Source: Macrococcoides bohemicum (GTDB taxonomy: Bacteria; Bacillota; Bacilli; Staphylococcales; Staphylococcaceae). Taken from it: DNA of 64,000 nucleotides. A program made the translations under genes and the position numbers. The stretch lies in NCBI RefSeq assembly GCF_042658685.1, contig NZ_JBHSQY010000031.1; one strand, 5' to 3'. Of the stretch, positions 51,126-60,257 are shown one piece after another. The notes below the pieces were generated by a model. That model did not search any database. It worked only from the letters and a program-made list of their open reading frames with translations, and had not been told where the DNA came from. The first letter of the stretch is position 1; every line of letters starts with the position of its first letter.

Positions 51126-54095
51126 ATGAAAGAGGCAACATCTCACATGGTCAGCATTATTTTAAATGGCAAACCAATGGATGTCCCTACTCAAGTAAGT
51201 ATTTTAGATTACTTGCGTTATAAAGGTATTGATGTACCAGCACTTTGTTATCATCCAGATTTAGGTGCCATTGAAACTTGTGATGCTTGTATCGTTGAAG
51301 TTAATGGGGAACTCGTTCGTGCATGTAGTACTGAATTAAAAGACGGAGACGTTGTTAGAACAGGCTCAAGCGATGCATTTGAGGCACAAATGATCGCTAT
51401 GGATAGAATATTAGCAAATCATGAACTTTACTGTACTGTTTGTGATTTTAATAATGGTAATTGTACAGTACATAATACAGTTAAAAACTTAAAGATTGAT
51501 CATCAGGCAACTGCGCAGTCACCAAAAGGTGCTCCAAAGAATGTTGGTAAATTCTATCGCTATGATCCAGATCAATGTATTCTTTGTGGTCGCTGTGTTC
51601 AAGCTTGTCAGAATGTACAGGTAAACGAAACATTAATGATTGACTGGGAATTAGAACGTCCACGTGTTATTTGGGATGGCAATACTGATCTAAATATCGA
51701 TGATTCATCATGTGTAAACTGTGGTCACTGTTCAACAGTATGTCCATGTAATGCAATGATGGAGGTTGGTATGGTCGGTGAAGCAGGTTTCTTAACAGGT
51801 ATGCTTAAAGATGCATTCCGCCCAGCAGTAGAAGTTACAAAAGCTGTTGAAACTGGTTATACTCCGTTAATGGCAATTTCAGATGTTGAGGCAGAAATGC
51901 GTAATGATAGAATTAAAAAGACTAAAACAGTATGTACATACTGTGGTGTTGGATGTTCATTTGAAGTATGGACAAAAGACCGCGAAATCTTAAAAGTTGA
52001 ACCATCGCCAGAAAGTCCAGCAAACCAAATTTCAACATGTGTTAAAGGTAAATTTGGTTGGGATTTCGTAAATTCTGGTGAACGTTTAACGAAGCCGTTA
52101 ATTCGTGAAGCTGATGGCTTTAGAGAAGCAACCTGGGAAGAAGCATTGAACTTAATCTCAAGTAAATTTAAAGAAACAATCGATACACGTGGACCAGAAA
52201 GGTTAGCGTTTATCACATCATCAAAATGTACAAATGAAGAATCTTACTTAATGCAAAAATTAGCACGTCAAGTAATAGGAACAAATAACGTCGATAACTG
52301 TTCACGCTATTGCCAATCACCTGCAACGATGGGATTATGGAGAACAGTAGGTCACGGTGGTGACTCAGGTTCAATTACTGATATCGGAAGCGCTGGATTA
52401 ATCATCGGTTTAGGTACAAACACAGCTGAAGCACATCCAGTTATCGCAACACGTGTGAAGAGTGCCCAAAAATTACGTGGTGCAAAATTATTAGTTGCAG
52501 ATATTCGTAAACATGAACTTGCTGAACGTGCTGATATGTTTGTTCGTCCTAACCCAGGAAGTGACTTAGTATGGCTAAATGCTGTTACAAAATATATCAT
52601 CGATAACAACTGGCAAGATCAGGAGTTTATCGATAAACACGTAAATAATTACGAAGCTTTAGTAGAAGGATTACAAAAATATACAATTGAATATGCTGCA
52701 AAACATACAGGTATGAGTGAAGCAGAAATCATCAAGATTGCTGAAATGATTCACGAAGCAAAATCAACTGTAGTTATGTGGGCGATGGGTGTTACGCAAC
52801 AACGTGGAGGTAGTGATACTTCTACTGCAATCTCTAATATGTTACTTGTTACTGGTAACTACATGAAACCAGGTGCAGGATCATACCCATTACGTGGTCA
52901 CAATAACGTTCAAGGCGCATCAGATATGGGTAGTATGCCAACGCATTTACCTGGTTACCAAAAAATTTCAGACAAAGCAGTACTTGATAAGTTCGGCAAA
53001 GCATGGGGCGTAGAAATGAATCCTAATGTTGGTCAAAACAACCATCAAATGGTTGATGCAATGCATGCCGATGAATTAGATGTGTTATACCTTAAAGGTG
53101 AAGATATGGGTATCGTTGATTCTAATATCAACTATGTACGTGAAGGATTTGAGAAATTGAAATTCTTCGTTGTTCAAGATATCTTCTTCTCTAAAACTGC
53201 AGAATATGCAGATGTTATCTTACCTGCATCTCCAAGTTTTGAGAAAGAAGGTACATTCTCAAATACAGAACGTCGTATCCAACGTCTATATCAAGTAATG
53301 GAACCTTTAGAAGGTACGAAACCAGACTGGAGAATCATCCAGGAAATCGCACAACACTTAGGTGCTAATTGGCACTACAGTCATCCAGGCGAAATCATGG
53401 ATGAAATCGCATCACTTACACCGATTTATTCTGGTGTATCATACGATAGACTTGAAGGCTTTAACAGTTTACAATGGCCAGTTCATGAAGATGGTACAGA
53501 TTCACCATTATTATTTACAGATGGCTTCCCATTTGAAGATAAGAAAGCTAAATTCTTCCCTGTTGACTGGACTGAACCAACTGAATATGCTGAAGAATAC
53601 GATATCCATGTTAATAACGGACGTATACTTGAGCACTTCCATGAAGGTAATATGACTTATCAAGTTAAAGGTCTTGCAATGGAGACACCTGAAGCATTCT
53701 TAGAAGTATCTCAAGAATTAGCAGATGAAAAAGGACTCCATACTGGTAACTTAGTAAGACTTCAATCACCTTATGGTAAAGTTGATGTTCGCGTATTAAT
53801 TACTGACCGTGTATTCGGTAAAGAAGTATACTTACCAATGAACGATAATGGCGATGCAGCAATTAACCTATTATCTAGTTCAATTGCAGATAAAGATACA
53901 TCAACACCAGCATATAAAGAGACAAAAGCTAAATTAATCATCTTAGATAATAGTAGAAAATCACCATTACCAGAAAACAACTTCCGCTTCGGTAAACGTG
54001 TACCTCAAATGGGCGTAAATGTTCAAGGTAAATGGAATAGAACTGATTACGTATTCCCTGGAGATATCGTTAAATCAAGAAGAGGTGATAAATAA
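51126..54095 (+). CDS. fdhA: NAD-linked-type formate dehydrogenase, alpha subunit
   Basis: A 989-residue molybdopterin enzyme oxidising formate to CO2. Domains in order: a 2Fe-2S ferredoxin domain (ALCYHPDLGAIETCDACIVEV), a His/Cys cluster segment (HELYCTVCDFNNGNCTVH), two 4Fe-4S clusters (CILCGRCVQAC; CVNCGHCSTVCPC), the 4Fe-4S of the catalytic part (CTYCGVGCSFEVW), the bis-MGD domains, and a C-terminal molybdopterin-dinucleotide domain. The metal ligand is Cys in NCSRYCQSP, so no selenocysteine is used. The same architecture is found in staphylococcal Fdh. The ATG at 51126 has AAAGGGG 7 bases upstream; the earlier ATG at 51108 overlaps it. It overlaps the next gene by one base. Confidence 0.95.
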   Translation: MKEATSHMVSIILNGKPMDVPTQVSILDYLRYKGIDVPALCYHPDLGAIETCDACIVEVNGELVRACSTELKDGDVVRTGSSDAFEAQMIAMDRILANHELYCTVCDFNNGNCTVHNTVKNLKIDHQATAQSPKGAPKNVGKFYRYDPDQCILCGRCVQACQNVQVNETLMIDWELERPRVIWDGNTDLNIDDSSCVNCGHCSTVCPCNAMMEVGMVGEAGFLTGMLKDAFRPAVEVTKAVETGYTPLMAISDVEAEMRNDRIKKTKTVCTYCGVGCSFEVWTKDREILKVEPSPESPANQISTCVKGKFGWDFVNSGERLTKPLIREADGFREATWEEALNLISSKFKETIDTRGPERLAFITSSKCTNEESYLMQKLARQVIGTNNVDNCSRYCQSPATMGLWRTVGHGGDSGSITDIGSAGLIIGLGTNTAEAHPVIATRVKSAQKLRGAKLLVADIRKHELAERADMFVRPNPGSDLVWLNAVTKYIIDNNWQDQEFIDKHVNNYEALVEGLQKYTIEYAAKHTGMSEAEIIKIAEMIHEAKSTVVMWAMGVTQQRGGSDTSTAISNMLLVTGNYMKPGAGSYPLRGHNNVQGASDMGSMPTHLPGYQKISDKAVLDKFGKAWGVEMNPNVGQNNHQMVDAMHADELDVLYLKGEDMGIVDSNINYVREGFEKLKFFVVQDIFFSKTAEYADVILPASPSFEKEGTFSNTERRIQRLYQVMEPLEGTKPDWRIIQEIAQHLGANWHYSHPGEIMDEIASLTPIYSGVSYDRLEGFNSLQWPVHEDGTDSPLLFTDGFPFEDKKAKFFPVDWTEPTEYAEEYDIHVNNGRILEHFHEGNMTYQVKGLAMETPEAFLEVSQELADEKGLHTGNLVRLQSPYGKVDVRVLITDRVFGKEVYLPMNDNGDAAINLLSSSIADKDTSTPAYKETKAKLIILDNSRKSPLPENNFRFGKRVPQMGVNVQGKWNRTDYVFPGDIVKSRRGDK

Positions 54096-54784
54096 TGGCG
54101 CAACCTACTAGAGTAGTTAAACCGATGGAAGTAGATGTTGAAGCAGTACGTGCAAAAGAATTACGTGAACTAGAAGATCAGTTAATTCAACATAAAGATA
54201 CACTCCATAAATTATTTAGATTGCTAGAGCAACTTGATGATCATGAAGCGTTAAATGCAGCAAATGCTGCATTAGCGCAAAGTGATTCTATCCTGACACG
54301 TATACTAAAAGCCGTTAATGAAACTGAGACAGACCAGGCTATTAGAAATGCACTATTACTTGTGCAAGGATTAGGAAAATTCAACTTTAGTGATATCGAA
54401 CCGATGATTTTAAAGTTTAATAAAGGTTTAAAACTTTCAACAGAGTATAACCAAAGTAAACCATTAGGTTGGCTAGGATTACTTAATGTATTAACAAATA
54501 AAGACTTTATTGAAGGATCTATCGTATTAACGAAATTTGTTAAAGGATTCGGTACGTCATTTGATCAATTGAAGAAAGAACAAGGTGTCGTTGATCCTGT
54601 GCATACTAATGTAGGAGAAGTTAAAGATGTGCATCATGTTGAGTTACCAAGTAAAGTAGCGAAAGATGACGTAAAGCAACAATCTATCTCACACAAAGAA
54701 ACTTCTCAATCAAACGCTAAGTTTTACGGGGTTGTAGCAGGTGCTGCAGCATTAGGTGTTAGTGCTTTATTGATGAGAAAATAG
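54095..54784 (+). CDS. DUF1641 protein, formate dehydrogenase partner
   Basis: A 229-residue protein. Residues about 20-165 are helical and match DUF1641, with KPLGWLGLLNVLTNKDFIEGSIVLTKFVKGFG as the most conserved piece. A Lys/Ser-rich linker leads to a C-terminal hydrophobic helix (about 208-226), so it is probably tail-anchored to the membrane. DUF1641 genes commonly follow fdhA in Bacillales (yrhE-yrhD). The start overlaps the fdhA stop (TAATG). It may attach the dehydrogenase to the membrane or pass on electrons; that is inference. Confidence 0.88.
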   Translation: MAQPTRVVKPMEVDVEAVRAKELRELEDQLIQHKDTLHKLFRLLEQLDDHEALNAANAALAQSDSILTRILKAVNETETDQAIRNALLLVQGLGKFNFSDIEPMILKFNKGLKLSTEYNQSKPLGWLGLLNVLTNKDFIEGSIVLTKFVKGFGTSFDQLKKEQGVVDPVHTNVGEVKDVHHVELPSKVAKDDVKQQSISHKETSQSNAKFYGVVAGAAALGVSALLMRK

Positions 54785-54804
54785 TATCAATAATAACATA
54801 TAGA

Positions 54805-54854
54805 AAACAACAAAACCACAAGTCTTCAAAAGAAGACTTGTGGTTTTGTTGTTT
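54805..54854. terminator. Very long perfect terminator of the fdh operon
   Basis: The arms 54805-54827 and 54832-54854 pair perfectly over 23 bp around AAAA (central pairs AAGTCTTC/GAAGACTT). A and T tracts at the two ends let it work in both directions, for fdh and for the convergent DoxX gene. Confidence 0.93.
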
Positions 54855-54888
54855 ATTTATTTGATTTAAATAGAAATATTAAATTAAA

Positions 54889-55239
54889 CTATTTCTCATC
54901 TTTGAAACTTGCAAGTAACGATGCAGTATTCAACGCCAAAATATTCCTTGCATTCTTCGTAGCATCATAGCTTTGACCGGCTTTTAAGTGCGAATAGATG
55001 GCACCTAACATTACGCCACCAACAAGCAATGAACCTGCCTGATTAAATTTCTTATTAAAAATAGATAAAGCTAGTAATGCCGCACCAGTCGTTTCAACGC
55101 CACCGATTAATTTCATAAATTCTTTAGAGTAACCAAACTCTTCAAACATTTTAACTAAGTTTTCATCTTCCTGAAGCTTACCCTTACCTGCGTTAAACAT
55201 TTCTTTAGCAATAAATAAGTTATTAATATAATTTAACAT
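54889..55239 (-). CDS. DoxX-like membrane protein
   Basis: A 116-residue protein with hydrophobic helices at about residues 38-58, 65-82 and near the C-terminus. FNAGKGKLQ and EEFGYSKEFMKLIGGVETTGAALLAL are typical of the DoxX family, whose members are linked to redox and thiol stress in some bacteria. No catalytic residues can be claimed. The gene has a weak Shine-Dalgarno (AAGGGAG) and is monocistronic. Confidence 0.75.
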   Translation of the reverse strand: MLNYINNLFIAKEMFNAGKGKLQEDENLVKMFEEFGYSKEFMKLIGGVETTGAALLALSIFNKKFNQAGSLLVGGVMLGAIYSHLKAGQSYDATKNARNILALNTASLLASFKDEK

Positions 55240-55319
55240 AGTATCTGCTCCCTTATTATTAATAGTTTATTAGTACTATAACCTTAAAAATAACTTTAAA
55301 AACATTAGATTTAAATGAA

Positions 55320-55348
55320 AAACGTATGGTCATAAGCCCCATACGTTT
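55320..55348 (-). terminator. Terminator of the CsbD gene
   Basis: AAACGTATGG (55320-55329) and CCATACGTTT (55339-55348) pair perfectly over 10 bp with an 8-base loop. On the minus strand TTTTCATTT follows. Confidence 0.8.
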
Positions 55349-55356
55349 CAGCAAAA

Positions 55357-55545
55357 CTAATTTTTATTGTTTTTTAAATCATCAATCTTACCTTTAATAT
55401 TATCTGAAACATTTTCAACAGTTTCTTTCACTTTACCTAATGCCTTGTTTTCTTTACCTTCATTTTCTAATGCTTTGTTTCCCGTAAAATTACCCACATT
55501 TTCTTGTACATTGCCTTTAATTTGATCGAATTTACCTTCTGACAT
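55357..55545 (-). CDS. CsbD-family stress protein
   Basis: A 62-residue, highly charged protein of the CsbD family: GKFDQIKGNVQENVGNFTGN is the conserved N-terminal part, followed by repeats of KVKETVENVSDNIKGKID. Such proteins are made in large amounts under general stress, often under sigma-B; no good sigma-B promoter could be found here, while a TATAAT is present upstream. AAAGGAGAG precedes the ATG. Confidence 0.88.
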   Translation of the reverse strand: MSEGKFDQIKGNVQENVGNFTGNKALENEGKENKALGKVKETVENVSDNIKGKIDDLKNNKN

Positions 55546-55706
55546 TTATATCTCTCCTTTTGCCTTATTTATTTACTCATCTATATTATAATACTTTCTA
55601 GTTATTATATCCAATAATATACATTTTAGTCTTAAATTATAATAATAGTTGTACAATAGCATAATTTGACAGTGATGTGACATTTGATTATAAAAGCATT
55701 ATAAAA

Positions 55707-56777
55707 TTATTTTTTGCGTTTTCTTGAGAAAAGGAAACTAATCATAGCTATAGCTAACAGTAAAATAGCAACTGAAACTAAAGTAGTATTACGTCGTTCC
55801 CCTGAATCAGGTAAACTAGATTGATGCATCGAATTACTTGTACTCATTTGTTTAACTGGTGCGGTTGTTTGAGTTGCAGGTTCCGCTTCAATATTATCTA
55901 CAAAACTATCAGCAAAACCACTTGTTAAATCAGACGATTCTTCTGACTTCAATTTTGCATTGAGTCGCTCTAATTTATCAGCTTTTTCTTTAAGATCATT
56001 TTTTAGGATATCTAGTGATTGCATGTTAAATGAATCATCACTTATATTATTATGGCTCTTTAAATTTTGAAGTCTTTCAATTAAAGCTTTATTTCTTTCT
56101 GATAATGTAGAAATATCAAACCCACTATTTAATAGATGATTAAAATTAAAATCATACTGATGTAATTTTAAATAAGATTTTAACGTATTATTTAAAATAT
56201 CAATCACTTTTCTTTCATATTGTAAATCAGTAATCACTTTTTGCTCAAGCTTATCCAATAATCCTTGAAGTGCTTGGTTGTCAGCATCAGTCAACCACTT
56301 ATCTTTAATCGTTACATCAGGTAAACTCGGCGTATTAATAACAATTTTATCTTTTACACTCTCTACACGCTGCACTTTGTTATCAATATCCTCTACTTTA
56401 GAATCAATTCGATTCTTAACGTCCTGCTTCACTTTTTCATATTCAGCTTTATCCTGTTTTACCGTCTCAATTACTTGATCTGCTTTGTCCTTAATTTCCT
56501 GATGCTGTTTCTCTATATGCTCATTTTTCTCCTTCAGAACATTTATATCTTCTTTTGCATTATTGATGACTTCACGATTTTGTTTTATATCCGCCTTAGT
56601 ACGCTCAATCTCTTGTCTTATCGATTGTCTCTTTGTATCAAGTTCAGTATGCAGTTGACTAGCATCATTTTGTAATTTCTCCGAGATAGTACTCGCATCC
56701 GCTTTTGAGTACGGAACAGCAATCGAAAAGGTTAAACAAGCTGCAATAATTGTTTTTGTCAGTTTATACTTTTTCAT
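55707..56777 (-). CDS. Sortase-anchored coiled-coil surface protein (LPDSG)
   Basis: A 356-residue cell-wall protein. The signal peptide has hydrophobic core IIAACLTFSIAV and probable cleavage after ADA near residue 28. Residues about 35-150 are a long Lys/Glu-rich coiled coil, followed by a helical domain to about 285 and a Thr/Ser linker. The C-terminus has the sorting signal LPDSG (322-326), a hydrophobic helix (about 331-350) and the tail RKRKK. Ser replaces Thr of the usual LPxTG, so anchoring by sortase A may be weaker or use another sortase. The function is unknown; no sortase gene is in the window. Confidence 0.85.
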   Translation of the reverse strand: MKKYKLTKTIIAACLTFSIAVPYSKADASTISEKLQNDASQLHTELDTKRQSIRQEIERTKADIKQNREVINNAKEDINVLKEKNEHIEKQHQEIKDKADQVIETVKQDKAEYEKVKQDVKNRIDSKVEDIDNKVQRVESVKDKIVINTPSLPDVTIKDKWLTDADNQALQGLLDKLEQKVITDLQYERKVIDILNNTLKSYLKLHQYDFNFNHLLNSGFDISTLSERNKALIERLQNLKSHNNISDDSFNMQSLDILKNDLKEKADKLERLNAKLKSEESSDLTSGFADSFVDNIEAEPATQTTAPVKQMSTSNSMHQSSLPDSGERRNTTLVSVAILLLAIAMISFLFSRKRKK

Positions 56778-57191
56778 ATAATTTATCTCCTAATATATCT
56801 TAATATAATAAATTCAGTTTAATTATTGTAACATACTTTTCAGTATTTTTCTTCCATAAAGTCATTTTACATTTAAATCAATTGATATTTTTCGGTCAAA
56901 AACACAGCTAAAATCAATTAAATACAAATTTAATCGCCATTTAAATGATTGATTTTTATATTATTTATAAATAACAATTGCTATATCAATCTATATTCTC
57001 TTTTCTTAATCGTTCTTAATTATTATATCTAAATAACAAAAAAGACCTGCTGTTTAATATTTTATTAATTACAAATATACAGAGTCTTGGATGACACTTA
57101 ACTAAAATTTATTATTCGATTAGAAAATGAATAAACCACACTCATAAAAGTGTGGTTTACGTTATTCTTTATACATTAATGCGTATCATCC
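56778..57191. other. Gene-free AT-rich interval
   Basis: This 414-base stretch between the surface-protein gene and the membrane-protein pseudogene holds the promoter region of the surface protein (56778 onward), a terminator-like hairpin at 57133-57158, and a weak long-loop pairing on the minus strand (AAGAC at 57088-57084 with GTCTT at 57050-57046) running into T. I see no open frame with coding character. Confidence 0.5.
57133..57158 (-). terminator. Terminator of the decayed membrane-protein gene
   Basis: AAACCACACT (57133-57142) and AGTGTGGTTT (57149-57158) pair perfectly over 10 bp. It lies 34 bases beyond the end of the pseudogene. Confidence 0.65.
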
Positions 57192-57733
57192 TTATGGTGT
57201 ATTCTCAATCGGCTTTAATTTTGTTAATTTAAAATACTTATTAAAAACTTCGGTCAGCACCGCCACCGCCAAGTGGAGTGCCAATGCCAAACTGAGGCGC
57301 TGATTCTTGTCTTCACTGCCAGTAATTTCTCTATACGTATTAACTTATCACTTTCAAGGTCAGGATACATCGGATCTTTTCGAGTCTCATTATATATTCC
57401 GTTGAAGTTAATTTCCCATATAATGCACCTATTATTTCTAAATATATAATATACATAAATCCCATAAATAGCAGCGGAATACTGTGAATAAAAAATAATA
57501 TATTCACAAAAACATTATTGTATTTCATCTTTATGTATCGCGCTGCTCGATCATTTACAGCTAGACCATGCAACATCATAAATCTACGTTCATTTGTGTT
57601 CTCACCGAATATATCATAAAAGTCTTTTGTGTTCTTACGTTCAAAAAACTTTAGGATTAGGTACAGTTGTATAGACTGTCGTACACATTGATATTAAAGG
57701 ATTTCTAATTTTTTCGATTTCATAGAATTGCAT
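57192..57733 (-). pseudogene. Frameshifted gene for a small membrane protein
   Basis: Minus-strand translation can be followed through at least three frames. An ATG at 57733 starts MQFYEIEKIRNPLISM to PNPKVF, where a run of six T breaks the frame; removing one T continues FERKNTKDFYDIFGEN, NERRFMMLHGLAVNDR, and two hydrophobic helices (VFVNILFFIHSIPLLFMGFM; YIIYLEIIGALYG). A second shift near 57405 restores NETRKDPMYPDLESD to LAVKT, and a third leads to LSLALALHLAVAVLTEVF and the end ENTP at 57192. The whole would be about 180 residues. I do not recognise the family. Confidence 0.7.
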
Positions 57734-57745
57734 CAAATATCACTC

Positions 57746-57770
57746 AGGGATAACTAAAGGGTAACTAAAT
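57746..57770 (+). repeat. Flanking direct repeat, left copy
   Basis: This 25-base segment agrees at 21 of 25 positions with 60258-60282. It is internally repeated (GGGATAACTAAA, GGGTAACTAAAT). The AraC/GyrI/C39 operon lies exactly between the two copies. Confidence 0.5.
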
Positions 57771-57792
57771 AAACTGCTGGCCGGTGGTTATT

Positions 57793-58638
57793 TCAATTTT
57801 CTTTTTCAACTGGAATCCAAAGTTCCATACTATAATTTTCTTTTTTCATATCTCCTTCAAAATATACTTCTAAATCTGGTTTGCCAGAATGACGGTATCC
57901 TTCTTCAGGAAAGAAAACTTCCATTGCGTATTTCCAGCCTTCTTGTATACATTCTGGAACTTTGCCTTTTAATTTAATAATAGCATATTCTGTTTCTTCA
58001 ATTTCCATAAAATCTAAATTCATTTTTTTATCAATCTCACTCTTTCTAATATCATATGAAGCCATATAATTTAATTTATTCGCTTCATTTGTTATCAAGC
58101 ATACTCCATATGATTTTCCATTACCAAAATGAGATAATTCTTTATGACTATATCTTTTATATAGCTCTAACCATGCATTTGAACATTGTTCAGCATCAAT
58201 ATTTTCTAAAAGAACGCCACAAACATAAATTGATTTTTTTCTTTGGATAGTAACCTCCATGTCTTTACCACCTCTAACACTGAGGGATAATTGTATAGGT
58301 GATATGACTTTATAAGCTAAACCTCTTCTAACGTCACTCGGTGTAACACCATGAAATAATTTAAACGCATGAGTGAAAGCATCAGAAGATTCATAACCAT
58401 ATTTTAGGGCTACATCAATTATTTTTATATCTGAACTCCTTATTTCTATTGCAGCTTTAGACAATTTTCTTAATCGTATATATTCCGATAAAGTCATATT
58501 CGTTAAAATTGAAAATAATCTACTGAACATTGCATACGAATAAGTTGATAATCGAGTAATTTCAGCTTCATCAATTTTATCATCAAGAACATTTTCAATA
58601 TAACGAATGGTATCGTTAAATGATTTAATGATTACCAT
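57793..58638 (-). CDS. AraC-family regulator with GyrI-like effector domain
   Basis: A 281-residue regulator like Rob/BltR-type proteins. The N-terminal AraC double helix-turn-helix (about 8-108) includes YSYAMFSRLFSILTNMTLSEYIRLRKLSKAA and VALKYGYESSDAFTHAFKLFHGVTPSDVRRG. The GyrI-like ligand-binding domain (about 125-281) follows and ends YSMELWIPVEKE. AAGGAG is 7 bases before the ATG at 58638; a TTG two codons earlier is within the spacer. It is the last gene of a three-gene operon and probably controls it in response to a small, perhaps cationic or lipophilic, molecule. Confidence 0.9.
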   Translation of the reverse strand: MVIIKSFNDTIRYIENVLDDKIDEAEITRLSTYSYAMFSRLFSILTNMTLSEYIRLRKLSKAAIEIRSSDIKIIDVALKYGYESSDAFTHAFKLFHGVTPSDVRRGLAYKVISPIQLSLSVRGGKDMEVTIQRKKSIYVCGVLLENIDAEQCSNAWLELYKRYSHKELSHFGNGKSYGVCLITNEANKLNYMASYDIRKSEIDKKMNLDFMEIEETEYAIIKLKGKVPECIQEGWKYAMEVFFPEEGYRHSGKPDLEVYFEGDMKKENYSMELWIPVEKEN

Positions 58639-58663
58639 AAACAATCTCCTTGCTTTATCTATT

Positions 58664-59104
58664 TTATTGCTTAACTGGTACCATTATATCAAGAATATTT
58701 CTAGCTTTATACTGTTCAATGAAGGGTAATGACCAATCAATTTGTTGATCATAGTTACTTATAAGCAAATTATATGCAGGACCTATTTTCTCATAAAGTT
58801 CAGGAGGCTCATAATTTAAACGTAATCTCATAAAAGTACCTCCTTCAAATATAAAAGTTTCAAATCCAAATGTATCTCCATTATCTTCTTCTCTAACAAT
58901 CGAACACATTCGATATTTGTTTTTTTCATCATAATCTAAACCTAAAAGCTTACGCCCTGTAAGAGATGGAAATTTCGCTTCAAATTCCGGCCAACCTTTC
59001 TGCTGATCTTCTATGCTATTGTCAATCTCTGAATAAATTAAATGAAGCTTATCTATTTGAACTTTCTGTACATTACCTAATTCTGTTTTTAATATTTCAT
59101 TCAT
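58664..59104 (-). CDS. Stand-alone GyrI-like domain protein
   Basis: A 146-residue protein resembling the GyrI/SbmC small-molecule-binding fold without a DNA-binding part. It has the segments IEDQQKGWPEFEAKFPSLTGRKLLGLDYDE and PAYNLLISNYDQQIDWSLPFIEQY, ending in IMVPVKQ as many GyrI-like proteins do. The start overlaps the C39-like gene stop by 4 bases (ATGA), so it is translationally coupled. It may bind or hydrolyse the same molecule that the AraC-GyrI regulator senses. Confidence 0.75.
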   Translation of the reverse strand: MNEILKTELGNVQKVQIDKLHLIYSEIDNSIEDQQKGWPEFEAKFPSLTGRKLLGLDYDEKNKYRMCSIVREEDNGDTFGFETFIFEGGTFMRLRLNYEPPELYEKIGPAYNLLISNYDQQIDWSLPFIEQYKARNILDIMVPVKQ

Positions 59105-60030
59105 AGTTTTTCCTCCTCGTAATTAATACATAACTGTTTAAACTTATTATCTAATATTGATATTTCTTTTAAAGTATTTGATAATTTCTTGAACTCTTTA
59201 TTCACACTTTCAATATGTGCTTTACTAAAATTGATTGCTATCTTTTCTTTAATCAATGCCTTCTCTTTATCAAATTCTCTTAAAAAATTACTTATATAAA
59301 GATTTCTAACAGATGCCAATCTAAAACTAAAGTATTTATGCATTTCTTCTTGCATTTCATTTAGACCATTTTGAAATATTGCTTCTGCATAATTTTCTAT
59401 TACATTTTCTTCACTATGCATATATCTAGTTTTGATAATACTTATTACCGAATTATATATCTTTCTATCACAAGGTTCTGATACTTTTTTTAAGTTGCCC
59501 CACATTGAAAAAGATCCACGTTTATATTCAATATTTTTAGCTTCCCAAGATTTAATAAACTCTTTAAGAGGCACTTTCATAAATGGAAATCCTGCCGGAT
59601 CATGTAAATAGATATTACTTTTTACAAGTTTCGTTATACATACAAAGTGATCGACACCTAATAAATTACTATGATTTGGATTATATTTTAAATACCCCAT
59701 ATCTATTGGCCCAGCAATTACACTTCCATTTTCCAAATATTTATTGAGTTTGTGTATTACTTCTTCTAAAACATTTACCTCAATATCTTCTACATAAAAT
59801 TCCTCAAAACCATACCCCAAAATATTCAGAGTATTGGAAATTGATTTATCAGGTAATCCATTATCAAAATATACCAATGGATATTGTGAGTCATTGTTAA
59901 TTAAAGTCGCTCCATTTCCCATAGACATAATAGCTTCAATGTACTCAATAGTGTATTCATATCCATATGATTCCAATAACATCAACAAAGAATTACTATA
60001 ACACAATGATGCATCGCCAAAATATTTCAT
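59101..60030 (-). CDS. BtrH/C39-like papain-fold cysteine hydrolase or acyltransferase
   Basis: A 309-residue protein. FGDASLCYSNSLLMLLESYG places Cys10 at the start of a helix, GVDHFVCITKLVKSNIYLHDPAGFPF supplies His128 and Asp144, giving a Cys-His-Asp triad of the C39/BtrH type. The C-terminal part (about 190-309) is helical and coiled-coil-like. BtrH acylates the aminoglycoside butirosin; related proteins include peptidases. No signal peptide is seen. The longer frame starts 8 codons upstream, but GGAG lies 7 bases before the ATG at 60030. It is first in the operon with GyrI and AraC-GyrI genes. Confidence 0.72.
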   Translation of the reverse strand: MKYFGDASLCYSNSLLMLLESYGYEYTIEYIEAIMSMGNGATLINNDSQYPLVYFDNGLPDKSISNTLNILGYGFEEFYVEDIEVNVLEEVIHKLNKYLENGSVIAGPIDMGYLKYNPNHSNLLGVDHFVCITKLVKSNIYLHDPAGFPFMKVPLKEFIKSWEAKNIEYKRGSFSMWGNLKKVSEPCDRKIYNSVISIIKTRYMHSEENVIENYAEAIFQNGLNEMQEEMHKYFSFRLASVRNLYISNFLREFDKEKALIKEKIAINFSKAHIESVNKEFKKLSNTLKEISILDNKFKQLCINYEEEKL

Positions 60031-60188
60031 ACCATCGCTCCATACATACATCATATAAAATAATAGAGAAATATTATCTATTAAATTTGTACAGAAATTA
60101 TAGGAAGGAAGTTAATTTAATATTCAATAAATATATACACATTAAAAAAATATGTAATATGTATAAATACCAGAGAAAAACCAGGTCA

Positions 60189-60218
60189 TTTCATATAGTT
60201 TCAAACAGTTTCATATCA
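60189..60218 (+). repeat. Three 10-base tandem repeats upstream of the C39-like operon
   Basis: TTTCATATAG, TTTCAAACAG and TTTCATATCA follow one another without spacing, one helical turn apart, about 160 bases upstream of the operon start. They could be phased regulator sites or simple-sequence drift. The rest of the 390-base interval 60031-60420 holds the right flanking repeat and the rpsI terminator region. Confidence 0.5.
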
Positions 60219-60257
60219 TTGATTTTTTAAGCAAGCTTCACACAAAATAGTTCCCCT

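Noticed and set aside
52268..52330. Selenocysteine formate dehydrogenase
   Set aside because: The metal-ligand codon is Cys (NCSRYCQSP); there is no in-frame TGA.
57046..57088. Small RNA ending in a terminator
   Set aside because: The stem is short with a loop of about 30 bases and no promoter could be identified.
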